A DNA stretch of 64,000 bases, from NCBI GenBank assembly GCA_021108275.1, contig JAIORD010000014.1:90186-154185 (forward strand), in the 5' to 3' direction. Positions 47,873 through 56,103 of this stretch are shown one piece after another. Position numbers and translations under genes: made by a program. The notes beneath the pieces were generated by a model. That model had not been told where the DNA came from. It worked only from the letters and a program-made list of their open reading frames with translations, and searched no databases. This DNA is from Methanococcoides sp. (GTDB taxonomy: Archaea; Halobacteriota; Methanosarcinia; Methanosarcinales; Methanosarcinaceae). Within the stretch, counting starts at the first letter, position 1. Each line of letters begins with the position of its first letter.

Positions 47873-48374
47873 TGCATTATACAAATTTCATATTACTGAT
47901 TCACTAACACAATTGCTTTATTCAACCATCATAATTGATTACTTAATAGCTCAGGATTAATGATTCATCCCTCAAGTAAATCACAATTTTCAGGAATCTA
48001 GTACCCGGATTCCAGTTGATGTAGTTTTTGTTGCAATTGTTTAATCCAATTTCAGGCTAATTTGGTTAACTTTCGTGGATTCTAGTGGATCTTCGGGAGA
48101 AATGGTCGGGTGAAAGCTATTCAATATATTCCATTTTGGTGGATTTCGGTGGTTTTTATCAGATTTTCGGAGTAATATGGTCGGGTAGAGTCATTCAATA
48201 TATTCCATTTCGTCTACATTTGGTGATTATGGGAGAGTTTTGGAGGAAATGGTCGGGGAAAAGGATTGGACTTTAGTAAGGTTGCTCCACCTTTCCCGCC
48301 TCCTGATGTCCCACTCCCGTTCCGTCCGAGTCGAATGCTCATTCTCTTGAAAAATGATGGCGTTGTTGTCATAA
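47873..48374. repeat. Intergenic region with left cluster of the ~75-bp repeat family
   Basis: Non-coding. Cores GGTCGGG occur at 48104, 48179 and 48251 (spacings 75 and 72), each within the longer unit that includes ATTCAATATATTCCATT and GGTGGATTTCGGTGG. From 48251 the unit changes to a terminal form (GGTCGGGGAAAAGGATTGG, then AAGGTTGCTCCACC and CCGTCCGAGTCGAA) ending near 48343. The same terminal form appears three more times at 52.4-53.7 kb. Confidence 0.85.
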
Positions 48375-50345
48375 TCATCCCTTAATAGCACCAAGATGTT
48401 TGAGGCGCCTTTTGACCTCTCCTTCCTTTCTTTTCATCCTAACTGCTATTTCACTGGTTCTTTCTCCAGATTCATGCATTTTAACAATCAGCTTGTCTTC
48501 TGCTGACAACCACTTTTTGTATGCATTAGATTCTGAAACACCTGTATTGCCTTTTTTACTAGCAACAGCTTTAGTTTCAATCACCGGTGTAGCCTCACAG
48601 GTCATTTGATCATAACACTTAAGTAATTCATTGAAAACAGGACCACCATCTTGATCTGGAGAATGAATTATCAACTTTTCTGATGCACGAGTCATTCCTA
48701 CATACAACAGCTTCTTATCTTTGACTTTATCGACATCGATAAGAACACAAACCTTGGATTCTATTCCTTTTGCAGAATGATAAGTAACAAAGTTCATCTT
48801 ATTTTCTAGGACATATTTTGAAGCCACAGAGTTGACTTTCAAACTCTTATCCAATAATTTGTACAATTTATTCCGGAGCCAGTTATTTGGAACTAAGACT
48901 AATATATCCTCTGGGTTGTAATTAGGATTTTTTAGCAATTCATCAAGTAAGTCGTTGAGAACTTTGAAATCGCCTTTCACAAACTCAACACTGTTTTCAA
49001 TATCGAAATCACAACAAATTCCTTTTCTTCCTTCATAGAAATTTTCTACTTCCCTTCTTGTTGAAGAATCATTCATCAAATAATCTAGAGCCAGGTTTAT
49101 ATGTGTACTACCGGATCGATAAGATGTTTTTAGTAGTTTAGAACGACCAGCGATATTTATGCCGAGACTTTTCCAATTATGGGTAGAAGGATTGTAAATA
49201 CTTTGTAGCCGATCGCCTGCTAAAAACAAGTTCTCAGTTTCTTGATTGTTATATTCATGTTTAACGCAAAGTTTTAAACATAACTTAAGCCAGACATCAA
49301 GAAAATCCTGATACTCGTCTATCAAAATAGCATCATAAGTAGGGCGAGCATTTTCAATTGCTTTGAACGGAAGAATAACATCCCAATAATTTTCCGGGGT
49401 AGGGTCTGGAACAATTCCAACATCAGCCACCGATTTTGCAAGACTGTGGAACGTGGATATGTCAATATTTTGATAGTTTACTCCCATGACATCCAAATCT
49501 TCATAAATAGACTCAAGTTTGTGCTTTAATTTCGTGGCCAGAGTGGTATTATAAGTTATGATTTTGACTTTCCAATTTGGGTGTTCTCTAATGAGATTAA
49601 TAGCTCTTGCCAAAAGAATAACTGTTTTCCCACTACCCGGAATTCCAGAAACCATGTAATGGCCGTAAGGAAGTCTTTTTGCAAATTTTTCTTGCTCAAC
49701 ATCCAAGGTTTTTATGATACTGTTCTCAGTCGTATTTTTCCTGCCAAATTCCCACAATTCTTTTTGTACAGATTTAACTTTAATTTCTGGGAAAAATGTA
49801 CTCCTTATTATTGAAAAATCATAATCATTAATGTACCTTTCTTCTTCAGAAAATAAATCATCGACTACGAGATTGGTTATTCTTTCAGTTGTTATACATT
49901 TTGTTGGTGGCTGAAAAAAACAAGAATCCCATTCTTCTAGTTCTCGTGATTTAATGTTAGTTAGTACCAGATTAGAATAAAGACCATATTTCAAGTTATA
50001 GTTATCATCAAGTAATGAGATCTGGTTCTGCATTCTGCTTTTTGCAGTATTGAAATATTCATTCGTTATAAAAAGTGGATTATGTCTTTGTGTTTTATTA
50101 ATGATAAAATGCAATTGATTTGTTTCATCAATGTCTTGCAAACTCCAATCTTTAACTTCAATTATGGAGACACCTTTGTGCTGATCAACTAGAATAAAAT
50201 CAGGGTTATACTTTTTAATTCGGGGTTGAAAGTAGAGATAAGCATTTGAATTTGAACCTTTGTAAATCTGTTCTATCTTGTTTGCAATCTTTTTTTCACC
50301 AGTCGTTAAACCTGATGAATCAACCCGCATTACGTTTAATCCCAC
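48375..50345 (-). CDS. NERD-domain nuclease fused to UvrD-type helicase
   Basis: 656 residues. NERD nuclease domain at about 15-120 (GEKKIANKIEQI, NPDFILVDQHKGVSIIEVKDW with the D...E-x-K core). The helicase follows: Walker A SGIPGSGKTVILLARAI (near 230-245), DAILIDEYQDF (near 343), LFLAGDRLQSIY, NFVTYHSAKGIESKVCVLID and LLYVGMTRASEKLII. The last 55 residues (AYKKWLSAEDKLIVKMHESG, then IAVRMKRKEGEVKRRLKHLG) form a Myb/SANT-like DNA-binding helix set. Helicase-nuclease fusions of this kind are common in defence loci. It is divergent from the HEAT-repeat gene and bracketed by repeats. Confidence 0.9.
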   Translation of the reverse strand: MGLNVMRVDSSGLTTGEKKIANKIEQIYKGSNSNAYLYFQPRIKKYNPDFILVDQHKGVSIIEVKDWSLQDIDETNQLHFIINKTQRHNPLFITNEYFNTAKSRMQNQISLLDDNYNLKYGLYSNLVLTNIKSRELEEWDSCFFQPPTKCITTERITNLVVDDLFSEEERYINDYDFSIIRSTFFPEIKVKSVQKELWEFGRKNTTENSIIKTLDVEQEKFAKRLPYGHYMVSGIPGSGKTVILLARAINLIREHPNWKVKIITYNTTLATKLKHKLESIYEDLDVMGVNYQNIDISTFHSLAKSVADVGIVPDPTPENYWDVILPFKAIENARPTYDAILIDEYQDFLDVWLKLCLKLCVKHEYNNQETENLFLAGDRLQSIYNPSTHNWKSLGINIAGRSKLLKTSYRSGSTHINLALDYLMNDSSTRREVENFYEGRKGICCDFDIENSVEFVKGDFKVLNDLLDELLKNPNYNPEDILVLVPNNWLRNKLYKLLDKSLKVNSVASKYVLENKMNFVTYHSAKGIESKVCVLIDVDKVKDKKLLYVGMTRASEKLIIHSPDQDGGPVFNELLKCYDQMTCEATPVIETKAVASKKGNTGVSESNAYKKWLSAEDKLIVKMHESGERTSEIAVRMKRKEGEVKRRLKHLGAIKG

Positions 50346-50459
50346 TATATTACCCCTTTATAAAAATAAATAAAATATATTAGATGTGTTATGGATATGT
50401 CAATCGTTAATATAAATTTATCTATATTTGTAAAGTGTCTTACTACTAAGGTATAGTAA
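50346..50459. promoter_or_regulatory. Divergent promoter between the NERD helicase and HEAT genes
   Basis: 114 bp of strongly AT-rich sequence. ATATAAATTTATC near 50411-50423 fits a TATA element for the plus gene; AAATATATTA near 50375 could serve the minus gene. Both genes must be driven from here, so they may be co-regulated. Confidence 0.45.
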
Positions 50460-51923
50460 ATGTGGGGGTTTTCTGAAATGGAAGAAATTGATATCCAATC
50501 ATTGATTAAAAATGAAAACTATCAAGGAATTATAAATGCATTAAACCATGATGATACCAAGATAAGAAACAAAGTCGAAGATTCTTTCATGGAAGTTACT
50601 AATTTTGCACTAATCGACAACCTAATTCAAGCTTTATCTAACAAAGATAAAAAGATAAGAAGATTTGTTGCAAGAGTTCTTGGAGAATGTAATGATTCGC
50701 GTGCAATAGTTCCTCTTATTGAGGCTTTAAATGATACGGATGAATGTGTAGTTGATTATGCTGCTTCATCACTTGGTGGCTTAAAAAGCAAAAAAGCAGT
50801 TAATCCACTCATAAATACATTAAATCATAACTATTGGGCAGCACGTACTTCAGCTGCTGCATCTCTAGGATTAATTGCAGATTCAAAAGCAATTGATTCA
50901 CTTATAAAATTATTGTCAGACAAAGTTGATGATGTAAAATATTATTCGGAAGAAGCACTACTAAATTTTGATGACAAAAAAGCAATCGATGCTCTAGAAA
51001 AGTATTATGACGATCAGACCCCTGTTCATCTAAAGAAAGTTGCAAAATCATTCCGGAGTTTTAAACAATCTGATCCAATAAATATGCTTACAAAATATCT
51101 GAACGATGAAAATGATGAAGTTAGAAAATATACCGCTAATAATTTGGTTGGGCTAAGAGATGAAAGAGCTACTGAATTTTTAATAAATTCCCTTAAAGAT
51201 AGCTTTTTAGATGTCCAAATATATGCTTCTAATGCCCTTGGAAACATAGGGACACAAGAAGCGATTGAACCTTTAATAAACAATTTACATAACAAAAATG
51301 TAAATATTCGAAAATGGGCAGTACGTGGATTAGGACATGCGAGAGAGGGGTTACCAACAAAAGATATGTTTGACTTGTTAAACGATGATGATGCCCATGT
51401 TCGATCTGTAGCAATAACTGCATTGAGTGATACAGGAACTATATACCAAAAACAAAACATAGATCTGCTTCTTAAAAATACAAACAATAGTTCAGAATAT
51501 GTAAAATACGGAGTCATAGCTGGTTTAAGAGAGATAGGCGATAAAAGAGCAATAAAACCACTTATAGAACTTTTAAATGATGAGAATATTGGCGTAAGAG
51601 GATCTGCATCTGCAGCACTTGGAGATTTTGGGGAAGATGCTATAGATCCCTTAGCACGAATTTTTGAAAATAAAGACAATTTTGCAAAAAAAAGACTATT
51701 AAGAGCTGCAGCAGAGGCACTTAACTACTTTGAAAATCCGAAAGTGATTGATTTATTAATAAAAACGCTTTCTGTTAAAGACGCTTATGTAAGAAAGCGA
51801 ATAGCTCTTGCACTTGGAAAATTTAAAGAGAAAAAAGTAAAACGTGCTTTAAAAGCTTGTTTAAGCGACGAAAATATACAAGTTCAAAAAGCTGCCAAAA
51901 AATCACTAAATAGATTAAGATGA
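50460..51923 (+). CDS. HEAT-repeat protein (PBS-lyase-type repeats)
   Basis: 487 residues made almost wholly of about 14-15 HEAT repeats, each near 31 residues with the pattern AIxPLIxALxDxxxxVRxxAAxALG (for example RAIVPLIEALNDTDECVVDY and AIKPLIELLNDENIGVRGSA). These form a solenoid for protein binding and have no enzymatic residues. A second possible start, ATG 50478 (MEEIDIQ), follows a GGGGG stretch and gives 481 residues. It is divergent from the NERD helicase, so it may be its partner or regulator; no phycobilin lyase role is likely in this organism. Confidence 0.9.
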   Translation: MWGFSEMEEIDIQSLIKNENYQGIINALNHDDTKIRNKVEDSFMEVTNFALIDNLIQALSNKDKKIRRFVARVLGECNDSRAIVPLIEALNDTDECVVDYAASSLGGLKSKKAVNPLINTLNHNYWAARTSAAASLGLIADSKAIDSLIKLLSDKVDDVKYYSEEALLNFDDKKAIDALEKYYDDQTPVHLKKVAKSFRSFKQSDPINMLTKYLNDENDEVRKYTANNLVGLRDERATEFLINSLKDSFLDVQIYASNALGNIGTQEAIEPLINNLHNKNVNIRKWAVRGLGHAREGLPTKDMFDLLNDDDAHVRSVAITALSDTGTIYQKQNIDLLLKNTNNSSEYVKYGVIAGLREIGDKRAIKPLIELLNDENIGVRGSASAALGDFGEDAIDPLARIFENKDNFAKKRLLRAAAEALNYFENPKVIDLLIKTLSVKDAYVRKRIALALGKFKEKKVKRALKACLSDENIQVQKAAKKSLNRLR

Positions 51924-52047
51924 CTTTTTTAATCTTTCACTTTCAACTTTCCTTTTTATAATCAGACGCAACAGCTGAAAGTATATCACAATTTTTGTCT
52001 GCACTTCTGTCAGAAAAACCACGCATCAAAGATAAAGAATATGTTTT

Positions 52048-52183
52048 TTGGCTCTGTAGAAATCCTCGTGAAATCTACATCAATAGACTGAAATGCAGAT
52101 TTCATTATGATCTCGGGTAATGCATATACCAATAGTTTATACTTGGATTTTTGTCCGAATATTGAGGATTTTTACAGAGCCAA
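52048..52183. mobile_element. MITE-like or IS remnant with 20-bp terminal inverted repeats
   Basis: TTGGCTCTGTAGAAATCCTC (52048-52067) is matched in reverse complement at 52164-52183 with one mismatch. The 136-bp body has no transposase; an inner weaker inverted pair (GAAATCTAC and GCAGATTTC) lies within. The ends resemble insertion-sequence termini, so this is either a non-autonomous element or an IS that lost its gene. Confidence 0.6.
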
Positions 52184-52407
52184 TATTTTTCGATATAACA
52201 TTTTATTTGTATGTGTACGTATGCTATCTATATTTTCAAATTTTGTAGCAATAGTCATCATCAAATATAAATATTTTAAATCTGTAATAATCATTACTCT
52301 TAATTTCAACTAATAATTTAAAAATTATTAATCAGAAATCCACTGTGTATGTTTGCTCTACAACACAAAGGGGGCTTCTAGATTTTGGTGGATTTTAGGA
52401 ACTATGT

Positions 52408-52764
52408 GGTCGGGGAAAAGGATTTGACTCTAGTAAGGTTGCTCCACCCTTCCCGCCCCCTTGCTGTCCCTCTCCCGTCCCGTCCGAGTCGAACGCTGTT
52501 CGACAGTCATTGAACGACAGTAAGGAGTAAGAATAATAAGAGATTTTGTTGGTATTGAACTGATAGACCTGTTGAGAATCTTGAAAAAATCGAGGGCATG
52601 AAGTATATAGAAAAAACGTTGTCCGAACCGTGGCTTTGATTTTAAAATTTATCGAAATCAGGATACTGTTGTTTTCATTGTCACTATCTGGGGGCAAGGG
52701 AATTCGAGATCTTGGTGGATCTTCGAAGCAATGTAGTCGGGAGAAAGCTATTCAATATATTTTA
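52408..52764. repeat. Copy 1 of ~355-bp long direct repeat
   Basis: This block recurs 827 bp downstream (53235-53591) almost without change. It begins with the terminal form GGTCGGGGAAAAGGATTTG, contains the hairpin at 52488-52504, runs through a non-coding middle, and ends in the first unit of the tandem array. It does not encode a convincing protein. Confidence 0.9.
52488..52504. repeat. Perfect 7-bp hairpin inside the terminal repeat form
   Basis: GTCGAAC-GCT-GTTCGAC forms a perfect short hairpin. It recurs at 53315-53331 and, with one changed base, near 53696-53712. It could mark the 3' end of a small RNA, a recombination site or a terminator. Confidence 0.6.
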
Positions 52765-53242
52765 TTTTAGTAGATTTCGGCAGTTTTTATCAGATCTTCG
52801 AAATAATATGGTCGGGTGAAAGGCATTCAATATGTTCCATTTTGGTGGATTTCGGTGGTTTTTATCAGATCTTCGGAGTAATATGGTCGGGTAGAGGCAT
52901 TCAATATGTTCTATTTTGGTGGATTTCAGTGGTTTTATCAGATATTTGGAGTAATGTGGTCGGGTAGAGGCATTCAATATATTCTATTTTGGTGGGTTTC
53001 GGTGGTTTTTATCAGATCTTTAGAGTAATATGGTCGGGTGAAAGGCATTCAATATGTTCTATTTTGGTGGATTTCAGTGGTTTTTAGTAGATCTTCGAAA
53101 TAATATGGTCGGGTGAAAGGTATTCAATATGTTCCATCTTGGTGGATTTCGGTGGTTTTTATCAGATCTTCGAAATAATATGGTCGGGTGGAAGCATTCA
53201 ATATATTCCATTTTGGTGGATTTTTGGGGCAATGTGGTCGGG
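52735..53242. repeat. Tandem array of ~75-bp repeats
   Basis: GGTCGGG cores (first one AGTCGGG) lie at 52735, 52810, 52885, 52958, 53032, 53107, 53182 and 53236, with spacings 75, 75, 73, 74, 75, 75 and 54. Units share ATTCAATAT(A/G)TTC and TTTTGGTGGATTTCGGTGG, and vary at scattered bases. The last, shorter step switches into the terminal form. This is not CRISPR: there are no unique spacers. Confidence 0.9.
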
Positions 53243-53591
53243 GAAAAGGATTGGACTCTAGTAAGGTTGCTCCACCCTTCCCGCCCCCTGCTGTCCCTCT
53301 CCCGTCCCGTCCGAGTCGAACGCTGTTCGACAGTCATTGAACGACAGTAAGGAGTAAGAATAATAAGAGATTTTGTTGGTATTGAACTGATAGACCTGTT
53401 GAGAATCTTGAAAAAATCGAGGGCATGAAGTATATAGAAAAAACGTTGTCCGAACCGTGGCTTTGATTTTAAAATTTATCGAAATCAGGATACTGTTGTT
53501 TTCATTGTCACTATCTGGGGGCAAGGGAATTCGAGATCTTGGTGGATCTTCGAAGCAATGTAGTCGGGAGAAAGCTATTCAATATATTCCA
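53235..53591. repeat. Copy 2 of ~355-bp long direct repeat
   Basis: Matches 52408-52764 at an offset of 827 bp with only a few differences, such as GGATTGG for GGATTTG. Its end is followed by a single 54-bp step into a third terminal form at 53616. Confidence 0.9.
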
Positions 53592-53760
53592 TTTTGGTGG
53601 ATTTTTGGGTAATGTGGTCGGGGAAAAGGATTGGACTCTAGTAAGGTTGCTCCACCTTCCCCGCTTCCTGATGTTCCTCTCCCGTACCGTCCGAATCGAA
53701 CGCTGTTCGACAGTCATTGAACAACAGTAAGGAGTTACAATAATAAGAGATTTTGATTAA
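53562..53760. repeat. Third, more diverged terminal repeat form
   Basis: One array unit at 53562 and the terminal form from 53616 (GGTCGGGGAAAAGGATTGG, then CCGTACCGTCCGAATCGAAC and the hairpin) end in AATAATAAGAGATTTTGATT near 53755. It marks the right limit of the repeat region. Confidence 0.8.
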
Positions 53761-53894
53761 GAGATGTGTTTAGAGAAGCAGAATGCCAAGGATGACAAAC
53801 CGTTTACTTTGAATAAGCACATGCAATAACGACTAAATCAATGGGATCAACTTGTTGAGAATAGCAAAAGTTGATTTAAAAAAACAACGCTTTT

Positions 53895-54236
53895 TTGATT
53901 AGATCAATCTTATTATCAATTGACTTTTGTTTTAATCTTTATTCAATACAAGAAGATCATTTTAATCCTTTAGAAGGAGCAGCATTCTCTAACGTAGATC
54001 TGATAATGTGCACAGGTGAAAATGAAAGGCTATCTTATTTTCTGCCATGGCAGACTAACGAAAATGAATGTGCTGCATATTTTTGCGCACCTTTTTGGCC
54101 GGAATTTTGCAGGATCGATTTCTTAAGATCGATTTTCATCTATCAGGCGAGTCTGGCTGAGCAGAAAAAGAAAGAACATCGCCGAACAACTCATTTTGTA
54201 AAAGAGATCCATAAAGTAATCAATTATCATTGCTAA
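53895..54236 (+). CDS. Doubtful open frame, 113 codons
   Basis: This frame opens at a TTG and has some protein-like stretches (NVDLIMCTGENERLSYFLPW, SLAEQKKKEHRRTTHF). No ribosome site or family is recognised. It may be a gene remnant beside the repeat region. Confidence 0.25.
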   Translation: MIRSILLSIDFCFNLYSIQEDHFNPLEGAAFSNVDLIMCTGENERLSYFLPWQTNENECAAYFCAPFWPEFCRIDFLRSIFIYQASLAEQKKKEHRRTTHFVKEIHKVINYHC

Positions 54237-54360
54237 TAATTCGGTTTAAATTATCGGATCGATCCTAGATAGAAAAAAGATAAATTGGAAAAAATCGAGC
54301 CGCAGTAAAAGCAAACAACTCTGACGGGATGGAGGAGCTACGGTCAATGTTTTAACGAGC

Positions 54361-54441
54361 TCATTTGTGTGCTCTTACGAATTCTTCAAATTGCTCATGG
54401 TATCTTGCTCTATCTACCAGTTCTGTAAAGAAATCATCCAT
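54361..54441 (-). CDS. Small protein of 26 residues
   Basis: ATG at 54441 is preceded by TTTAGGTGA, a strong ribosome site at ideal spacing. The product starts MDDFFTELVDRARYHEQFEE and ends in TGA. It is amphipathic and helical. No family is recognised. It lies alone, divergent from the methyltransferase gene. Confidence 0.45.
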   Translation of the reverse strand: MDDFFTELVDRARYHEQFEEFVRAHK

Positions 54442-54580
54442 ATTATTTCACCTAAATTACTACAATTACTTCTGTATATATTAATGACTGTCACGTGAGG
54501 TGAAAGTATTCTGAATTTTTGTTCTGTGCTATAAAGCAAATTAAAGACTGTGAATCATCAAACATAATGTCACAACAATC

Positions 54581-54716
54581 TCCATGTCAATTGGGGTGTG
54601 GCACAACATTGCATGGAAACTTATATATAGAGTTCCATGTCAATAAAGGTATAAGATGCGATTGCGTGGAAATGCCGCCGATCAAACACTGAATGAAAAA
54701 CAAAGGAGTCAATAAT
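54581..54716 (+). promoter_or_regulatory. Promoter of the methyltransferase gene with flanking repeats
   Basis: TATA TTATATATA at 54621-54629. TCCATGTCAAT occurs twice as a direct repeat (54581-54591 and 54634-54644). CATGGAAAC (54612-54620) and GTTCCATG (54632-54639) form a near-palindrome around the TATA box. These look like regulator sites that would block or assist transcription initiation. GGAG before ATG 54717 is the ribosome site. Confidence 0.55.
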
Positions 54717-56087
54717 ATGAACAACATATACAAGTACCTCAAATCTGCCACCACAGGTGAAGAAAAATCAGAAAATGAACATGATATGGAAGTATTCATG
54801 AAATCACAGGAACTGGCAGAAGAATTCGATATCAAATATGACGGAGAAAGTATTGTACCAATTGATACAAGCCTTGCAGACTCCGTATTTGAAGCTGCAG
54901 TCCAGTTAGTGACATCTGTGGGCATCTACTGCATTGACACAAAGAAAACCATAAAGATCGAAGAAGAGGATATTGTAAAATGCCTGAACACTTCTAAAAC
55001 GCTTGAGATAGGAAGAAAGAATGAAAAGGTCACAGTTCCCTTCAGGTACATTATGGACTCCGAACCACCAGTCATAATCGGAGGGCCCATGGGAGGCACT
55101 GTTTCCGAGGAGAACTTCCTTGAAGTTCACGTGAGTTCTGCCATGGAGCCTATTGTACAGGGTATATATGCAGGTGCACTTGAAAAGATGGGAGGTAAAG
55201 GAATACGCGGCAAAACACCATTTGAGATGCTTGCCGCGCTGAAGGAAGCTAGGGAGGAAAGACTTGCAACAAAACTTGCAGGACGTGAAGGTCTTACTTT
55301 GATGGGACCCGGAACACCGACCATCTCACAAGCATATATGCTGGTTTCTTCCGATGAATTGTACTCCAGTGCAGATGTCCAGGAGGCCTACCAGTTGGAT
55401 GAGCTTAAGACCGACTATGAGACATTCTATAAATCCATATTCCACCTTGAACACGGGAACAATTTCCTGAGCGGTCAGTGTCCGGTCTTTGGAGGACCAA
55501 GTATTGGCTCACCTGAAGGACTTGCTATCGTTGATGTTGCAGAGACTATCCAGTCAAAGATACTCACAGGTGCCAGTATACACATTTCCGGTGCAGTTCA
55601 TGTGAATACTAATTCATCCTCAACAAAAGAGATCATGTGGGCATCCAACCTTTCCTCCATGGCAATTTCACGTAACATGCACCATCACATCGGAAGATAT
55701 TACTGGAACCTTGCAGGCTGCTGCACTGACATGATGTTCTATGAGACCGCCGCACAGGCCATAGGAGATACTGTTTGTGGAAGGGACATGCTGATAGGGC
55801 CAGTGGGTGCCCGCGGAGCAGGTGCCGATCACTCCACAGGACTTGAATCCAGGTTCATGGGAGAAGTTGCACACATGGCAACCGACCTGTCACTTTTGGA
55901 AGCAGATGAGGCTGCCCGGAATATCTATAGGAAATATGAAAATCTGTTGGTACATGCTCCCGAAGGCAAACCTTTCAGCGAATGCTATAAAGTAAAATCA
56001 GAGTATGAAATGAAGCCTACAGATGAATACATGAAACTCTACAAGGAAGTATTCGCAGAAGTTAGAAAATACTGTGCTATCGAGTAA
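54717..56087 (+). CDS. MtmB-family (monomethylamine methyltransferase-like) protein without pyrrolysine
   Basis: 456 residues from ATG 54717, which has AAAGGAG upstream; the in-frame ATG 54693 lacks one. Similarity to MtmB (458 residues) runs end to end: VGIYCIDTKKTIK, IIGGPMGGTVSEENF, LAGREGLTLMGPG, ECYKVKSEYEMKPTDEYMKLY. In MtmB the catalytic pyrrolysine, encoded by in-frame TAG at residue 202, sits in the G-x-O-G-P turn; here the aligned residue is Met196 and no TAG is present. So this is a non-pyrrolysine homologue, by analogy with the non-Pyl relatives of MttB that use other methyl donors. It probably transfers a methyl group to a corrinoid protein, but the substrate is unknown. No corrinoid protein gene is adjacent. 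Confidence 0.88.
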   Translation: MNNIYKYLKSATTGEEKSENEHDMEVFMKSQELAEEFDIKYDGESIVPIDTSLADSVFEAAVQLVTSVGIYCIDTKKTIKIEEEDIVKCLNTSKTLEIGRKNEKVTVPFRYIMDSEPPVIIGGPMGGTVSEENFLEVHVSSAMEPIVQGIYAGALEKMGGKGIRGKTPFEMLAALKEAREERLATKLAGREGLTLMGPGTPTISQAYMLVSSDELYSSADVQEAYQLDELKTDYETFYKSIFHLEHGNNFLSGQCPVFGGPSIGSPEGLAIVDVAETIQSKILTGASIHISGAVHVNTNSSSTKEIMWASNLSSMAISRNMHHHIGRYYWNLAGCCTDMMFYETAAQAIGDTVCGRDMLIGPVGARGAGADHSTGLESRFMGEVAHMATDLSLLEADEAARNIYRKYENLLVHAPEGKPFSECYKVKSEYEMKPTDEYMKLYKEVFAEVRKYCAIE

Positions 56088-56103
56088 TAGCAGTGGAATC
56101 AAC

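Noticed and set aside
51026..51679. Minus-strand open frame of 217 codons
   Set aside because: It is antisense to the HEAT-repeat gene, whose regular repeat pattern is conclusive.
52107..52313. Plus-strand open frame of 68 codons
   Set aside because: It overlaps the inverted-repeat element and AT-rich DNA, has no ribosome site and reads as low-complexity hydrophobic sequence.
52395..52697. Minus-strand open frame of 100 codons in the repeat region, repeated at 53258-53524
   Set aside because: The two copies exist only because the DNA block is duplicated; no ribosome site, and the composition is unlike neighbouring genes.
52735..53242. Possible CRISPR array
   Set aside because: Units of ~75 bp are repeats throughout with only scattered variation; there are no unique spacers of constant length and no cas genes.
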